Below, piece by piece: positions 7,674-16,392 of a stretch of DNA of 35,448 nt; the first letter of the stretch is position 1; every line of letters begins with the position of its first letter. Source of the DNA: Pseudobdellovibrionaceae bacterium (GTDB lineage: Bacteria > Bdellovibrionota > Bdellovibrionia > Bdellovibrionales > JAMPXM01); assembly GCA_021463345.1 (NCBI GenBank), contig JAJTYM010000037.1, positions 1 through 35,448 on the forward strand. Reading direction: 5' to 3'. The notes below the pieces were generated by a model. The model ran no database searches. It saw only the letters and a list, made by a program, of their open reading frames with translations, and was not told where the DNA came from. A program made the translations under genes and the position numbers.

Positions 7674-8597
7674 ATGACACCTAGAGTGAGAGAGATTTTG
7701 AGCTGGTACGGAGCGGACAATCCGGGCACGCTCACCAACCTCGCCCGCTTGATGAACTCCGGCCGTCTCGCCGGCACCGGCAAGATGGTTATCCTGCCCG
7801 TCGACCAGGGTTTCGAGCACGGCCCGGCGCGCAGTTTCGCCAAGAACCCCGACGGGTACGATCCCGCGTATCATTTCAACCTCGCCATCGAGTCCGGCTG
7901 CAACGCCTATGCGGCTCCGCTCGGCGCTTTGGAGGCGTGCGCCCGCGATTACGCCGGCGAGATCCCGTTGATACTCAAAATCAATAACTCCGATACGCTG
8001 TTCAGCCCGAAAGCGCCGGTTTCGGCCCTTACCTCGAGCGTCGAAGACGCTCTCCGCCTGGGCTGCGTCGGGATCGGGTTCACGATCTATCCCGGCTCCA
8101 GCGAGCGGAAGGAAATGTACGAAGAGATCGCCGAGGCCGCGACTCAAGCCAAAAAGGCTGGGCTCGCGGTGATCGTCTGGTCGTATCCGCGCGGGGAGAG
8201 CTTGAGCAAAGCCGGCGAGACGGCGATCGACGTCGTCGCGTACGCCGCGCACGTCGCCTGCCAGCTCGGCGCTCACATCGTGAAGGTGAAACCGCCGAGC
8301 TCGCACATCGAGCAAGAGGCCGCGCGCAAGGTGTACGAGGGCGAAGGCATCCCGGTCGACACGATGACCGAGCGGATCAAGCACGTCGTCAGCTCGTGCT
8401 TCAACGGCCGCCGGATCGTGATTTTCTCGGGCGGGGAAACGAAGTCGGCGGGTGAGTTGCTGGAGGAAATCAAAGGCATCGCCGCCGGCGGCGCGTTCGG
8501 TTCGATCATGGGTCGCAACGCGTTCCAGAGGCCGAAAAAAGAATCGATCGCGCTGCTTCACAGCGTGATGGATATTTTCGCCGGCAAAGCGCTCTAA
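7674..8597 (+). CDS. fbaB: Class I fructose-bisphosphate aldolase, DhnA/FbaB type
   Basis: A 307-residue Schiff-base aldolase that interconverts fructose-1,6-bisphosphate with DHAP and glyceraldehyde-3-phosphate. Family features are MVILPVDQGFEHGPARSF near the N-terminus, GCVGIGFTIYPGSS, AVIVWSYPRGE, the candidate lysine region in AHIVKVKPPSS, and the phosphate-binding strand-loops IFSGGETKS and GSIMGRNAFQRP. ATG at 7674 has GGAGG about 8 bases upstream; an open frame extends back to 7518 without support. The archaeal/DhnA-type enzyme is metal-independent and common in bacteria that run gluconeogenesis, which fits the PEPCK gene further along. It is followed on the same strand by lysS after 111 bp. 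A complementary pair (8620-8628 with 8641-8649) lies in that gap but has no T-run. Confidence 0.92.
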   Translation: MTPRVREILSWYGADNPGTLTNLARLMNSGRLAGTGKMVILPVDQGFEHGPARSFAKNPDGYDPAYHFNLAIESGCNAYAAPLGALEACARDYAGEIPLILKINNSDTLFSPKAPVSALTSSVEDALRLGCVGIGFTIYPGSSERKEMYEEIAEAATQAKKAGLAVIVWSYPRGESLSKAGETAIDVVAYAAHVACQLGAHIVKVKPPSSHIEQEAARKVYEGEGIPVDTMTERIKHVVSSCFNGRRIVIFSGGETKSAGELLEEIKGIAAGGAFGSIMGRNAFQRPKKESIALLHSVMDIFAGKAL

Positions 8598-8708
8598 AGG
8601 GATCCGGTCGCCGCGCGCGGCGGAGAGCGGTGCGGCGCCGGCTCTCCGCACAGGTTTCTCTAGTGACTCTCTGTCGGATGGTTTTCTGCTGGTTTTCGGA
8701 AGGTGGGG

Positions 8709-10262
8709 ATGGAAAAAGCGACGGGAAAAACGACGGGAAAAGCGGTGGAGGGTGCGAACGAAGGCGCGACGGTTGAGGGGACAGGTTCCGCCGACGAGCG
8801 GGAGAACCCCTTGAGGGCGGAAAAACGCCGCAAGATGCACGCGCTCAAGGCCGCTGGCATCGATCCGTTCCCGCACAGCTTCGAACGGACGGCGTCGGCC
8901 GCCGCGGTCCATCGCGAGTTCGAGGCGTTGCAGCCCGGCGAGGGCAAAGAGGACCGCGTGCTGCGCTTGGCGGGCCGACTCATGACCAAGCGGCCGATGG
9001 GCAAAGCGGCGTTCTTCAACATCCAGGACCAGAGCGGCGCGATCCAAGGGTACCTCAGGACCGAAGAGCTTTCTGAGCCCGACCGGGCGGCTTTCGAGAA
9101 CCTCGATATCGGTGACATCGTGGGGTTGGCGGGATTCCCGTTCCGGACCAAGAAAGGCGAGATCTCGATCCACTGCCGCGAGTTCAAGATGCTCTGCAAG
9201 ACGCTCGAGCCGTTGCCTGAGAAGTACCACGGTCTCACCGACGTCGAAGCCAAGTACCGCCACCGCCACCTCGATCTCATCACCAACGAGGCGTCGCGCC
9301 AGGTTTTCGTCGCGCGCTCGAGGATCATCGCCGAAATCCGCGGCTTCCTGAACGCGCGCGGGTTCCTCGAAGTCGAAACACCGATGCTCCAGCCGATCTA
9401 CGGCGGCGCCGCCGCGTACCCGTTCAGCACGCACCACCGCGCGCTCGACATGAAGCTCTTCCTCAAGATCAGCCCCGAGCTGTACCTGAAACGCCTCATC
9501 GTCGGCGGTTTCGAAAAAGTCTACGAGGTGAACAAGAACTTCCGTAACGAGGGCATCGATCGCTCGCACAATCCCGAGTTCACGATGCTCGAGTGGTACG
9601 AGGCCTACACCGATTACAACGACCAGATGAAGCAGTTCGAGGAATTGGTCGCGCATCTCTGCCGCGCGTCGAAGGGCGCGACGAAATTCACGTACCAGGG
9701 CAAGGACATCGATTTCACCCCGCCATGGCGCAGGCTCACGGTCCACGACGGCATCCGTGAGTACGCGGGCTTCGAGGTGGAGGGGATGACCGACGCGATG
9801 CTGTTCGAGAAATGCGGGGAACTCGGCTCGGACCTCGAAAAGCCGGCGGCGCGCGGCGAGATGGTGATGGAGATCTTCGAGCTCGCGGTCGAGCCGCATC
9901 TCTGGCAACCGACGTTCGTGTTGGATCATCCGCTCGAGATCAGCCCGCTCACGAAGAAGCACCGTTCAAACCCCGATCTCGTCGAGCGTTTCGAACCGTT
10001 CGCGGCGCACATGGAGATCGGAAACGCGTACTCGGAGCTCAATGACCCGGAGGACCAATTGGCGCGCCTGAAAGAGCAGGAAGCCAAGCGGGTGATCGAC
10101 GAGGAGGCTCAGCCGATGGACGACGACTTCCTGCACGCCATCGACACGGGAATGCCGCCGACGGGCGGAGTGGGCCTCGGCGTCGATCGGATCGTCATGA
10201 TCCTGACCGATCAGACGAGCATTCGCGACATCATCCTGTTCCCCACCATGAAGTTCAAATGA
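8709..10262 (+). CDS. lysS: Lysyl-tRNA synthetase, class II
   Basis: A 517-residue class II aminoacyl-tRNA synthetase that charges tRNA-Lys. An N-terminal low-complexity Lys/Thr/Gly/Glu extension of about 30 residues precedes the OB-fold anticodon-binding domain (AGRLMTKRPMGKAAFFNIQD). The catalytic domain contains motif 1 (ARSRIIAEIRGFLNARGFLE), motif 2 (NFRNEGIDRSHNPEFTMLEW) and motif 3 (GVGLGVDRIVMIL). ATG at 8709 has GGAAGG 5 bases upstream; a GTG at 8703 is an alternative. The stop overlaps the next start by 4 bp (ATGA at 10259-10262), so the lipoprotein gene that follows is probably coupled to it. Confidence 0.96.
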   Translation: MEKATGKTTGKAVEGANEGATVEGTGSADERENPLRAEKRRKMHALKAAGIDPFPHSFERTASAAAVHREFEALQPGEGKEDRVLRLAGRLMTKRPMGKAAFFNIQDQSGAIQGYLRTEELSEPDRAAFENLDIGDIVGLAGFPFRTKKGEISIHCREFKMLCKTLEPLPEKYHGLTDVEAKYRHRHLDLITNEASRQVFVARSRIIAEIRGFLNARGFLEVETPMLQPIYGGAAAYPFSTHHRALDMKLFLKISPELYLKRLIVGGFEKVYEVNKNFRNEGIDRSHNPEFTMLEWYEAYTDYNDQMKQFEELVAHLCRASKGATKFTYQGKDIDFTPPWRRLTVHDGIREYAGFEVEGMTDAMLFEKCGELGSDLEKPAARGEMVMEIFELAVEPHLWQPTFVLDHPLEISPLTKKHRSNPDLVERFEPFAAHMEIGNAYSELNDPEDQLARLKEQEAKRVIDEEAQPMDDDFLHAIDTGMPPTGGVGLGVDRIVMILTDQTSIRDIILFPTMKFK

Positions 10263-11239
10263 GGCTCCGGATGACGAAGAACCGCCGCCGATTCCCGGTT
10301 GTTTTGGCCGCGGCCACGACGGCGTTGGCGGCGGTGTTGGCGCTGACGGCCGGCTGTGCGACGCGGCCGACGCGCGCTATCGAAAATCAGGAACGCAAGC
10401 TGGAGCCGTCGGCGCCCTTGGCGGAGGTGACGATCGACGAAAAGACGGTCGTTATCGACGCCCGGCCGGCTTTCGAATACGCGCTCTCGCACGTGCCGCG
10501 AGCGGTCCCGCTCGCGTGGACCGATTTCACCCAGAGCGGGGACGGAGCCCGCGGCGTTTTGCAGGCGGACAAGTTCGCGCTTGCGCGCCGGCTCGCGCGC
10601 ATCGGCGTCGGGCCGGACTCCAAGGTGGTCGTCGTCGGCCGCGGCACCGCTGGCGAGGGCGAAGAGGGAAGGATCGCTTGGACGCTCCGTTATCTGGGGG
10701 TCAAGAACGCCGCCCCGATCCCGCTCGCGTACTTCAAGGGGCCGTTGACGTCGCAAGCCGGCCCGCCGCCGCCGCTTGTCCCGATCTGGAAGCCGGACGT
10801 CGAGGAAGGGTTGCTCGCGACCCGTGAGGAACTGCTCGCCGTGATCACCAAAGGCGGCGCGCACCAACCGATCCGAGTCGCGCCGCGCGACGACCGGCTC
10901 AGGCGGTACAAAATCATCGACGTGCGCTCGCCGCGCGAGTATCTGGGCAAGGAAGGCATCGGCCTGAAAGCGCAGATCCCCAACATGGACGCGATCAACA
11001 TCGGCTGGAAAGAGTTCTTCGACGCCGACGGCCGACCGAACCACGCGATGCGGGATCAGCTCAAACAGCTCGGCTTCGAGGCGCATCACCGCATCATCGT
11101 GATCTCCGAGCGCGGTCTGCGCTCCGCCGCGGTGACCGTGGCGCTGAAAGATATGGGGTTCCCCGACGTCGCCAATTACGCTGGAGGGCTGCTGGACCTG
11201 ATCGCGGGCGACAGGGCCAAATCGCGCCGGGCGAAGTGA
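10259..11239 (+). CDS. Lipoprotein with two degenerate rhodanese domains
   Basis: A 326-residue predicted lipoprotein. A basic, hydrophobic N-terminus ends in the lipobox LTAGC, so the mature chain would be lipid-anchored on the periplasmic side. Two rhodanese-like domains follow. The first begins with VVIDARPAFEYALSHVPRAV and the second with KIIDVRSPREYLGKEGIG. The catalytic-loop Cys is missing from both: the first loop reads VVVVGRGTAGEGEEGRIAW and the second IVISERGLRSAAV, with Ser where Cys is expected. Sulfur transfer is therefore unlikely; a structural or binding role is more plausible. The ATG at 10259 overlaps the lysS stop. ATG at 10271 has GAGG 6-7 bases upstream and may be the true start. 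Confidence 0.82.
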   Translation: MRLRMTKNRRRFPVVLAAATTALAAVLALTAGCATRPTRAIENQERKLEPSAPLAEVTIDEKTVVIDARPAFEYALSHVPRAVPLAWTDFTQSGDGARGVLQADKFALARRLARIGVGPDSKVVVVGRGTAGEGEEGRIAWTLRYLGVKNAAPIPLAYFKGPLTSQAGPPPPLVPIWKPDVEEGLLATREELLAVITKGGAHQPIRVAPRDDRLRRYKIIDVRSPREYLGKEGIGLKAQIPNMDAINIGWKEFFDADGRPNHAMRDQLKQLGFEAHHRIIVISERGLRSAAVTVALKDMGFPDVANYAGGLLDLIAGDRAKSRRAK

Positions 11240-11254
11240 CCGTCCTCCCGCCGC

Positions 11255-12199
11255 TCAAGACGCGGCGCCGGCTTCGCGCATCCTGAAGAGAACCGAGTAC
11301 ATCGCGTCCAGGAGATCGGGGTCGTATTTGCCGGCGAGTTTCGTCTTCATGAACTCGAGGGCGTCGGCCGGCGACATCGGCTGGTTGTAGGAGCGTTTCG
11401 TCGTCAGCGCGTCGTACGTGTCGGTGATCGCCACGATGCGGGCCATCGGGTGGATCTCTTGGCCGGAAAGCCGTTGCGGATAACCGTTCCCGAGAAAGCT
11501 TTCATGGTGTTCGAAGCAGCAGGCGCGCATCGCCTCCGAGCAGCCGTAGTCGGTGAGGAGGCGCAAGCCGAACTGCGGATGCTTCTGCATCTGGGCCCAC
11601 TCGATGTCGTCGAGCGGGCCTTTCTTGCAGATGATCTCGACGTCGACGTTGCGTTTGCCGATGTCGTGGAAGAGCGCGCCGCGTCCGAGTTCGCCGAGCT
11701 CCTCGCTCGAATAGCCGACGACGGAGCCGAGGCCGAGCGAGTAGATGCTCACGTCGAGCGAGTGATTGTACGTGTAGAAATCATGGCTCGAAAGGCCCAC
11801 CAGGTGGGTCATGCCTTCGGGCTCCTGCTCCATGAACGTGATGAATTGTTCGATGAGCTCCTTGGAGTCGTTGAGCGCGCGGCTCACGTCGGGCTGCTCG
11901 AAGATCTCTTCGGCGAGGGTGAGGGAGCTTTCGCGGAGCAGGGAGGCCTTCTCTCCCGCGTTGAGCTCGCTGTCGTTGAGGCGGCCGAAGATGAAGGCCT
12001 TGTAGGCTTGCCGCTGCTCCTCGGGGACGAAGAACACGTCGGCGCGGTCGAGGTGCGCGATCTTTTCGGGCTTCAGCTGGTCGCCGGCGCGGAGATAGAG
12101 GACTTGCCTGCCGTGCAGTTGGATGAACAGGTCGAACGTCGTCGGGCTGTTCGGGACCAGGGTCGAAACGCGGATTTTGAAGTAACTCGTGTTTTCCAC
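11255..12199 (-). CDS. HD-GYP domain protein (putative cyclic-di-GMP phosphodiesterase)
   Basis: A 314-residue cytoplasmic protein. Residues 1-120 form an N-terminal domain without a recognised motif (FDLFIQLHGRQVLYLRAGDQ). Residues 140-300 are an HD-GYP domain. Metal-ligand candidates are all present: His146, His178-Asp179 (HDIGK), His207, His231-His232 (HHE) and Asp260 (ITDTYDAL). The GYP triplet is at 239-241. The loop normally reads HHExxDGxGYP; here it is HHESFLGNGYP, with Leu in place of the Asp/Asn. It may hydrolyse c-di-GMP or act as a c-di-GMP-responsive binding module. The start is GTG at 12199 with a weak ribosome site. It diverges from recG with about 150 bp between them. Confidence 0.87.
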   Translation of the reverse strand: MENTSYFKIRVSTLVPNSPTTFDLFIQLHGRQVLYLRAGDQLKPEKIAHLDRADVFFVPEEQRQAYKAFIFGRLNDSELNAGEKASLLRESSLTLAEEIFEQPDVSRALNDSKELIEQFITFMEQEPEGMTHLVGLSSHDFYTYNHSLDVSIYSLGLGSVVGYSSEELGELGRGALFHDIGKRNVDVEIICKKGPLDDIEWAQMQKHPQFGLRLLTDYGCSEAMRACCFEHHESFLGNGYPQRLSGQEIHPMARIVAITDTYDALTTKRSYNQPMSPADALEFMKTKLAGKYDPDLLDAMYSVLFRMREAGAAS

Positions 12200-12353
12200 G
12201 CTTTATTTTGCCATGGGGGCGGGGGCCTTCAAAGGCGGATTCCCACAATGAAGCGCGTCCTCGGCCGTATCTCGCCTCGACCAAAGGCGGAGCGAGTCAG
12301 GCCCCGCGTCTCAGGCGTTGACGTGACCCGAGAACGTTGCTTTTTTACGATCC

Positions 12354-14618
12354 ATGCCTCTGCGGATCGATACACCCGTGCAATTCCTGAAAGGCGTCGG
12401 CCCCAAATTAGGCGACGTGCTGCGCGGCAAAGGCGTGCAAACGGTCAATGATCTCCTGCAATGGTACCCGCGCGCCTACGAGGACCGGAGGGCGGCCCGT
12501 TCGATCGCGTCGCTGCGGCCCGATGAACTCGTCGCCTTGAAGGCCCAGGTCGTCTCGGTGAGTTCGTTCCATATGGGGAAAAGCCGCCGCAAAATGTACG
12601 ACGTCACCGTGCGCGACGGCACTGGCAAGGTTCATTGCAAGTTTTTCCGCGTCCCGTACAAGGGGTATTTCGAGCGGTTCCAGCCGAGCCAGTTCGTGCG
12701 CGTGATCGGCAAAGTCACGTTTTACCGCGGGCAGATCGAGTTCCACCATCCCGACATCCAGGACGGCGAGGAGGATGTGGCCGAAGGCGAGGGCCGCGAC
12801 GCGCTCCTGCCCATCTATCCGGAGACCGAGGGGCTATCGGGCCGCCAGATCCAGAAATTCGTCAAATCCGCGCTCGCCGAACTCAAACTCGGGGGATACG
12901 ACGATCCCGAAGCCGCGTTCAAAACGTCGTTCAAAGACGCCCGCGTCGGCGAGTTCAAGCCGAAGTTCGTGCCTTTTGAGAGCTCGAGCCGCAAAACTCA
13001 GGGAGGGGCGCCGCCGTCGGGGGATCGGCCCGCCCATTCCCAGCGCGTCGGCGGGCCCGAGCCGCTCGAAAAGCTCCCGAAGTGGCTGCGCGACAAATAC
13101 TCGCTTCCGGACCGGTACGCGGCGCTCGTCAACGTGCATCAGCCGCCGAAGGACGCGGGCGTCGAATGGACCGAGTCGCGTTCGCCGTTCCACCGCCGTC
13201 TTATTTTTGAGGAGTTCTTCTGGCTGGAGCTGTATCTGGCCGCCCGGCATTCGGGTCTGCGGCGGGAGCAGGCGCCGGCGTTCCAAACCGACCTCGCCCT
13301 GGTGGAAAAACTGAAAAACGCGTTGCCGTTCCGTCTCACGGGAGCGCAGACGCGCGCGTTCGAAGACATCGCCCGCGACCTGGCACAACCCCATCCGATG
13401 CATCGGCTCGTGCAGGGTGACGTGGGGTCCGGCAAAACCTTGGTCGCTCTGCTGGCGGCGCTGGTCGTGATCGCCAATCGTCATCAGGCGGCGATCATGG
13501 TGCCGACCGAAATCCTCGCCGAGCAGCATTTCAAAAACGCCGTTCGCTTCCTGGAGCCGCTCGGCGTGACGGTCGGCCTGCTGACGGGATCGATGAGGCA
13601 GGGGGAACGCGATCAGACCTATGGCCTCCTGCGATCGGGGGCGATCGACGTCGTCGTCGGCACGCACGCGCTGATCGAGGACGCGGTCGAGTTCAAGAGC
13701 CTAGGGCTCGTGGTCATCGATGAACAGCATCGTTTCGGGGTTCATCAACGGAGCCGTCTGAAGCAAAAGGGCGTCAGCCCTCACTTTCTCGTGATGACCG
13801 CGACGCCCATTCCGCGCACGCTTGCGATGACCGTCTACGGGGACCTCGACGTGTCCGTGATCGATAAATTGCCGCCGGGGCGCGCGCCCATCCAGACCCG
13901 GGTCGGTTTCGACAGCGTGCGGCCGAAAATGATGCGGTTCCTGCAGGAGCAGCTCGCCAAGGGGCGCCAGGCTTACGTGGTCTATCCGTTGGTCGAAGAG
14001 AGCGAGAAGATCGATCTCAAGGACGCCGTCACCGCCTTCGAGCAGTTGAAGGTCGAGCTTTCCCGGTGGAAAATCGGCCTGCTCCATGGGCGGATGAAGC
14101 CCGAAGAAAAGGACGCGGCGATGAACGCGTTCCGGCGCGGCGAGACCCAGCTCTTGGTGTCGACGACCGTCATCGAGGTCGGCGTCGACGTGCCGAACGC
14201 GACGCTCATGATCGTCGAGCACGCCGAGCGTTTCGGGCTCTCGCAGCTGCACCAGCTGCGCGGCCGCGTCGGGCGGGGCGAGCACAAGAGCTTCTGCATC
14301 CTCATGCTCGGCAACGCCGTCAGCGACGAAGGCCGTCAGCGCGCGCGGATCATGGAGAGCACCACCGATGGTTTCAAGATCGCCGAAGCGGACTTGGAGC
14401 TGCGGGGCCCGGGCGAATTCCTGGGCGCGCGGCAATCCGGCCTGCCCGGCTTCCGGCTCGCCAACCTCGTGCGGGACGCGCGCATCCTCCAGGAGGCGCG
14501 CGCCGCCGCGTTCGAGGCGATCGCCGACGATCCGACGCTCGCGCGCCCCGAAAATAGGCCGCTTCGCGACGAGCTCCTTCGCGCTCACGGCGCGACGGCT
14601 CTCGCGTCCGTCGGTTGA
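12354..14618 (+). CDS. recG: ATP-dependent DNA helicase RecG
   Basis: A 754-residue branch-migration helicase that remodels stalled forks and Holliday junctions. The N-terminal wedge (OB) domain contains TPVQFLKGVGPKLGDVL and VTVRDGTGKVHCKFFRVPYK. The helicase core has Walker A GDVGSGKT (355-362), DEQH (456-459), the TATPIPRTLAMT segment, and the C-terminal QLRGRVGRG and GPGEFLGARQSG signatures. At 754 residues it is about 60 longer than typical RecG. The excess sits around residues 195-245 between the wedge and the helicase core and is rich in Lys, Pro, Ser and Gly (SSSRKTQGGAPPSGDRP), so it looks like a flexible linker insertion. ATG at 12354 opens directly on the conserved N-terminus. Confidence 0.96.
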   Translation: MPLRIDTPVQFLKGVGPKLGDVLRGKGVQTVNDLLQWYPRAYEDRRAARSIASLRPDELVALKAQVVSVSSFHMGKSRRKMYDVTVRDGTGKVHCKFFRVPYKGYFERFQPSQFVRVIGKVTFYRGQIEFHHPDIQDGEEDVAEGEGRDALLPIYPETEGLSGRQIQKFVKSALAELKLGGYDDPEAAFKTSFKDARVGEFKPKFVPFESSSRKTQGGAPPSGDRPAHSQRVGGPEPLEKLPKWLRDKYSLPDRYAALVNVHQPPKDAGVEWTESRSPFHRRLIFEEFFWLELYLAARHSGLRREQAPAFQTDLALVEKLKNALPFRLTGAQTRAFEDIARDLAQPHPMHRLVQGDVGSGKTLVALLAALVVIANRHQAAIMVPTEILAEQHFKNAVRFLEPLGVTVGLLTGSMRQGERDQTYGLLRSGAIDVVVGTHALIEDAVEFKSLGLVVIDEQHRFGVHQRSRLKQKGVSPHFLVMTATPIPRTLAMTVYGDLDVSVIDKLPPGRAPIQTRVGFDSVRPKMMRFLQEQLAKGRQAYVVYPLVEESEKIDLKDAVTAFEQLKVELSRWKIGLLHGRMKPEEKDAAMNAFRRGETQLLVSTTVIEVGVDVPNATLMIVEHAERFGLSQLHQLRGRVGRGEHKSFCILMLGNAVSDEGRQRARIMESTTDGFKIAEADLELRGPGEFLGARQSGLPGFRLANLVRDARILQEARAAAFEAIADDPTLARPENRPLRDELLRAHGATALASVG

Positions 14619-14792
14619 TTGTGAGCGGCTGAGAGTGGCGCCCGGCCCCCAGGGTGCCTTCCGCGGGGTGACATGAAGTCGCGCGCCGCCTTCGTCCTTT
14701 CCTTGGGGGGGCGTGGGGCAGGGGGGGCGTTGTCAACTTCGCGCAAAGGTGATTTCATGAGTTCAGCGGAGTCCGCGGATGGAGGTCGTTCA

Positions 14793-15209
14793 ATGGCGTT
14801 CGAAAAGATGCTGCCCGGGTTCTTCGTTCTTGGCGCGATCATGGCGCCGGCCTCCGCCCCGTTCGCGCAAACCTCGTCGCGTCCGGCTTCGCCGCTTTCG
14901 GCCGGAGCTTGGAAACTGATCATGGAGTCGACTGAAAAAGCGTATGTCCCGGCGGCGTTCGAAGATCTTCGCGCGCGCCACGCCGACGTGCTCGCCGACA
15001 TCGACCCGCAATCGGTGACGTGGGCCCAGGTCGATGTGAAGCGCTACGGTTGGTTCGGCGAGACGAGTTGCGACGCCGGCGACGCCCGACTGACCGTCAC
15101 GGGCAAGGGTTTCAGTTATTGCCTCGATCGAGGCAATAACGGGGTGACCGCCTGTTCGGCGGGGAGTTCGACGCCCGCCATGGGAAAAATGGATCCGTGC
15201 GCCCGCTGA
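14793..15209 (+). CDS. Small secreted Cys-containing hypothetical protein
   Basis: I do not recognise this gene. The 138-residue product begins with a signal peptide (MAFEKMLPGFFVLGAIMAPA, with a likely cut after SAPFA). The mature part has four Cys (93, 110, 121, 136), suggesting two disulfides in a periplasmic or secreted protein. It also has a motif-like segment RYGWFGETSCDAGDARLTVTG. ATG at 14793 is chosen because GGAGG lies about 7 bases upstream; the frame is open back to 14673 but that part lacks a signal-like start. It is 174 bp downstream of recG and ends 54 bp before the convergent Lnb-like gene. Confidence 0.62.
   Translation: MAFEKMLPGFFVLGAIMAPASAPFAQTSSRPASPLSAGAWKLIMESTEKAYVPAAFEDLRARHADVLADIDPQSVTWAQVDVKRYGWFGETSCDAGDARLTVTGKGFSYCLDRGNNGVTACSAGSSTPAMGKMDPCAR
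15115..15140. repeat. 26-bp perfect palindrome inside a coding region
   Basis: A perfect two-fold symmetric sequence (arms GTTATTGCCTCGA and its complement, no spacer) lies inside the small secreted-protein gene, covering codons for SYCLDRGNN. It is long for a chance palindrome. No T-run follows. It could be a protein-binding site or a cruciform-forming element near the convergent gene ends. Confidence 0.85.
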
Positions 15210-15263
15210 ATCGGTTCCGGGCCGCCAGCGAACTGGAGGCCCTGTCTCCGCGGGCGGAACGAG

Positions 15264-16379
15264 TCAAATGCCGTCGGAATTCAAATGATCCATGAACCCC
15301 ATCCAATGCCTGGCGTGCATGGAGCGCTTCAAGTCGACTTCGCGTTTGATCCCGAAGTCGAAAGCGATTTGAGCCCTTCCGGGGGTTTGACTCAGCTTTC
15401 GGCGAATGGCTTCGACGTCCCTTCGTGAGAGATGAGACATCACGTCTTTTCTCAAACCTTTGAAGCAAGCCTCGTCCCGGCAAAGATCGTAAAAGGATTG
15501 AGGGAGCTCCCGGTAAACGATGAATTCGATGGAATTCATTCGGGGCCTGCTTCTTAAAAGAGTCTCAATCGGCTCGGCTCGAACGCGATCCGCCGGAGCC
15601 AAGGTCTGGGCGACGAAAAGCAGCTCGGTGGTCGACAGTTTCGGGAGGTGTTCGGCGAAATCCGAAGGCCAAGGCTTGAATACGCCTGTTTCGCTGTTGT
15701 ACTCGGTCCTCAACGGGACGGAGTATTTTTTCTCAAGAGACCTGACTTTGGAAATCATCGATTGAATGCGGATTTTCGGGAATGGGGCGAGCATCGCTTT
15801 GGTCAAAAGCCGCGGCAATCCTTTCGGTGAAACCCCCGTTATCGGGGCTGTCCTGGCGATTTCATTGTAGTTGATGCTGATCCCGGATTCATTGAGGGCC
15901 CAAAGGATCATGCTCGCGCAGTTTCTATAATGAAAAACGTAGTTTTTCAGGACTTCCGGGTTTTCCTGCGTCCGCAGGAGCTTCCACAGCAGCCGGTTCT
16001 TCTGGCCCTGGCTCAATGGCAAGAGGACGCGATCGATATCGCGGCCGCCCTTGAAAGCCTTGTAATAGAGGAATTCTTCCAAGCCCATGGATTGAAGGAC
16101 CATTGGGAACTTCCCCGTGAGCCCTTTGCGGTAATAATCAAAGCCTGAGGAATCGGAGGTCCGCGCGACGAAATCGAAGACGATGCCGTCCCTCCATCCC
16201 TTTCCATGTGGAATGAGCAGCAGAGCGGAGTGGCCAAAGAGCGATTCAAGCTCGCTCGTGCTTTCGGTTATTAAAATTTCGACGCGGCCGATGGTCACAT
16301 CTTCCGGTTTTTGCGACCAGCCCCAGCTGAGGCTGGCCGCGAAATGGATCAAAACGAATAGAAACAGCCGCGTCGTCAT
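15264..16379 (-). CDS. Exported Lnb N-terminal-like (DUF4105) protein
   Basis: A 371-residue predicted periplasmic protein. Residues 1-22 form a signal peptide (MTTRLFLFVLIHFAASLSWG, then WSQ). The Lnb/DUF4105-type domain is suggested by LFGHSALLLIPHG (His50), FDYYRKGLTGKFPM (80-93) and the HYRNCASMILWAL segment with Cys154. The His/Cys pair resembles papain/NlpC-like permuted peptidase or lipobox-N-acyltransferase-type active sites, but activity is not established here. ATG at 16379 is 13 bases beyond the stop of the upstream gene, with AGGTGA in the preceding gene end as a distant ribosome site, so the two genes are probably cotranscribed. Base composition is visibly more A+T-rich than in recG or lysS. 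Confidence 0.72.
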   Translation of the reverse strand: MTTRLFLFVLIHFAASLSWGWSQKPEDVTIGRVEILITESTSELESLFGHSALLLIPHGKGWRDGIVFDFVARTSDSSGFDYYRKGLTGKFPMVLQSMGLEEFLYYKAFKGGRDIDRVLLPLSQGQKNRLLWKLLRTQENPEVLKNYVFHYRNCASMILWALNESGISINYNEIARTAPITGVSPKGLPRLLTKAMLAPFPKIRIQSMISKVRSLEKKYSVPLRTEYNSETGVFKPWPSDFAEHLPKLSTTELLFVAQTLAPADRVRAEPIETLLRSRPRMNSIEFIVYRELPQSFYDLCRDEACFKGLRKDVMSHLSRRDVEAIRRKLSQTPGRAQIAFDFGIKREVDLKRSMHARHWMGFMDHLNSDGI

Positions 16380-16392
16380 GCGAAACCCGGGA

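Noticed and set aside
8620-8649. Terminator between fbaB and lysS
   Set aside because: A 9-bp complementary pair exists but no T-run follows, so an intrinsic terminator is not supported.
7533-9962. An 809-codon minus-strand open frame across fbaB and lysS
   Set aside because: It is antisense to two well-supported genes and has shadow-type composition.
10259-11239. Active thiosulfate sulfurtransferase
   Set aside because: Neither rhodanese domain has the catalytic Cys, so I call it degenerate.
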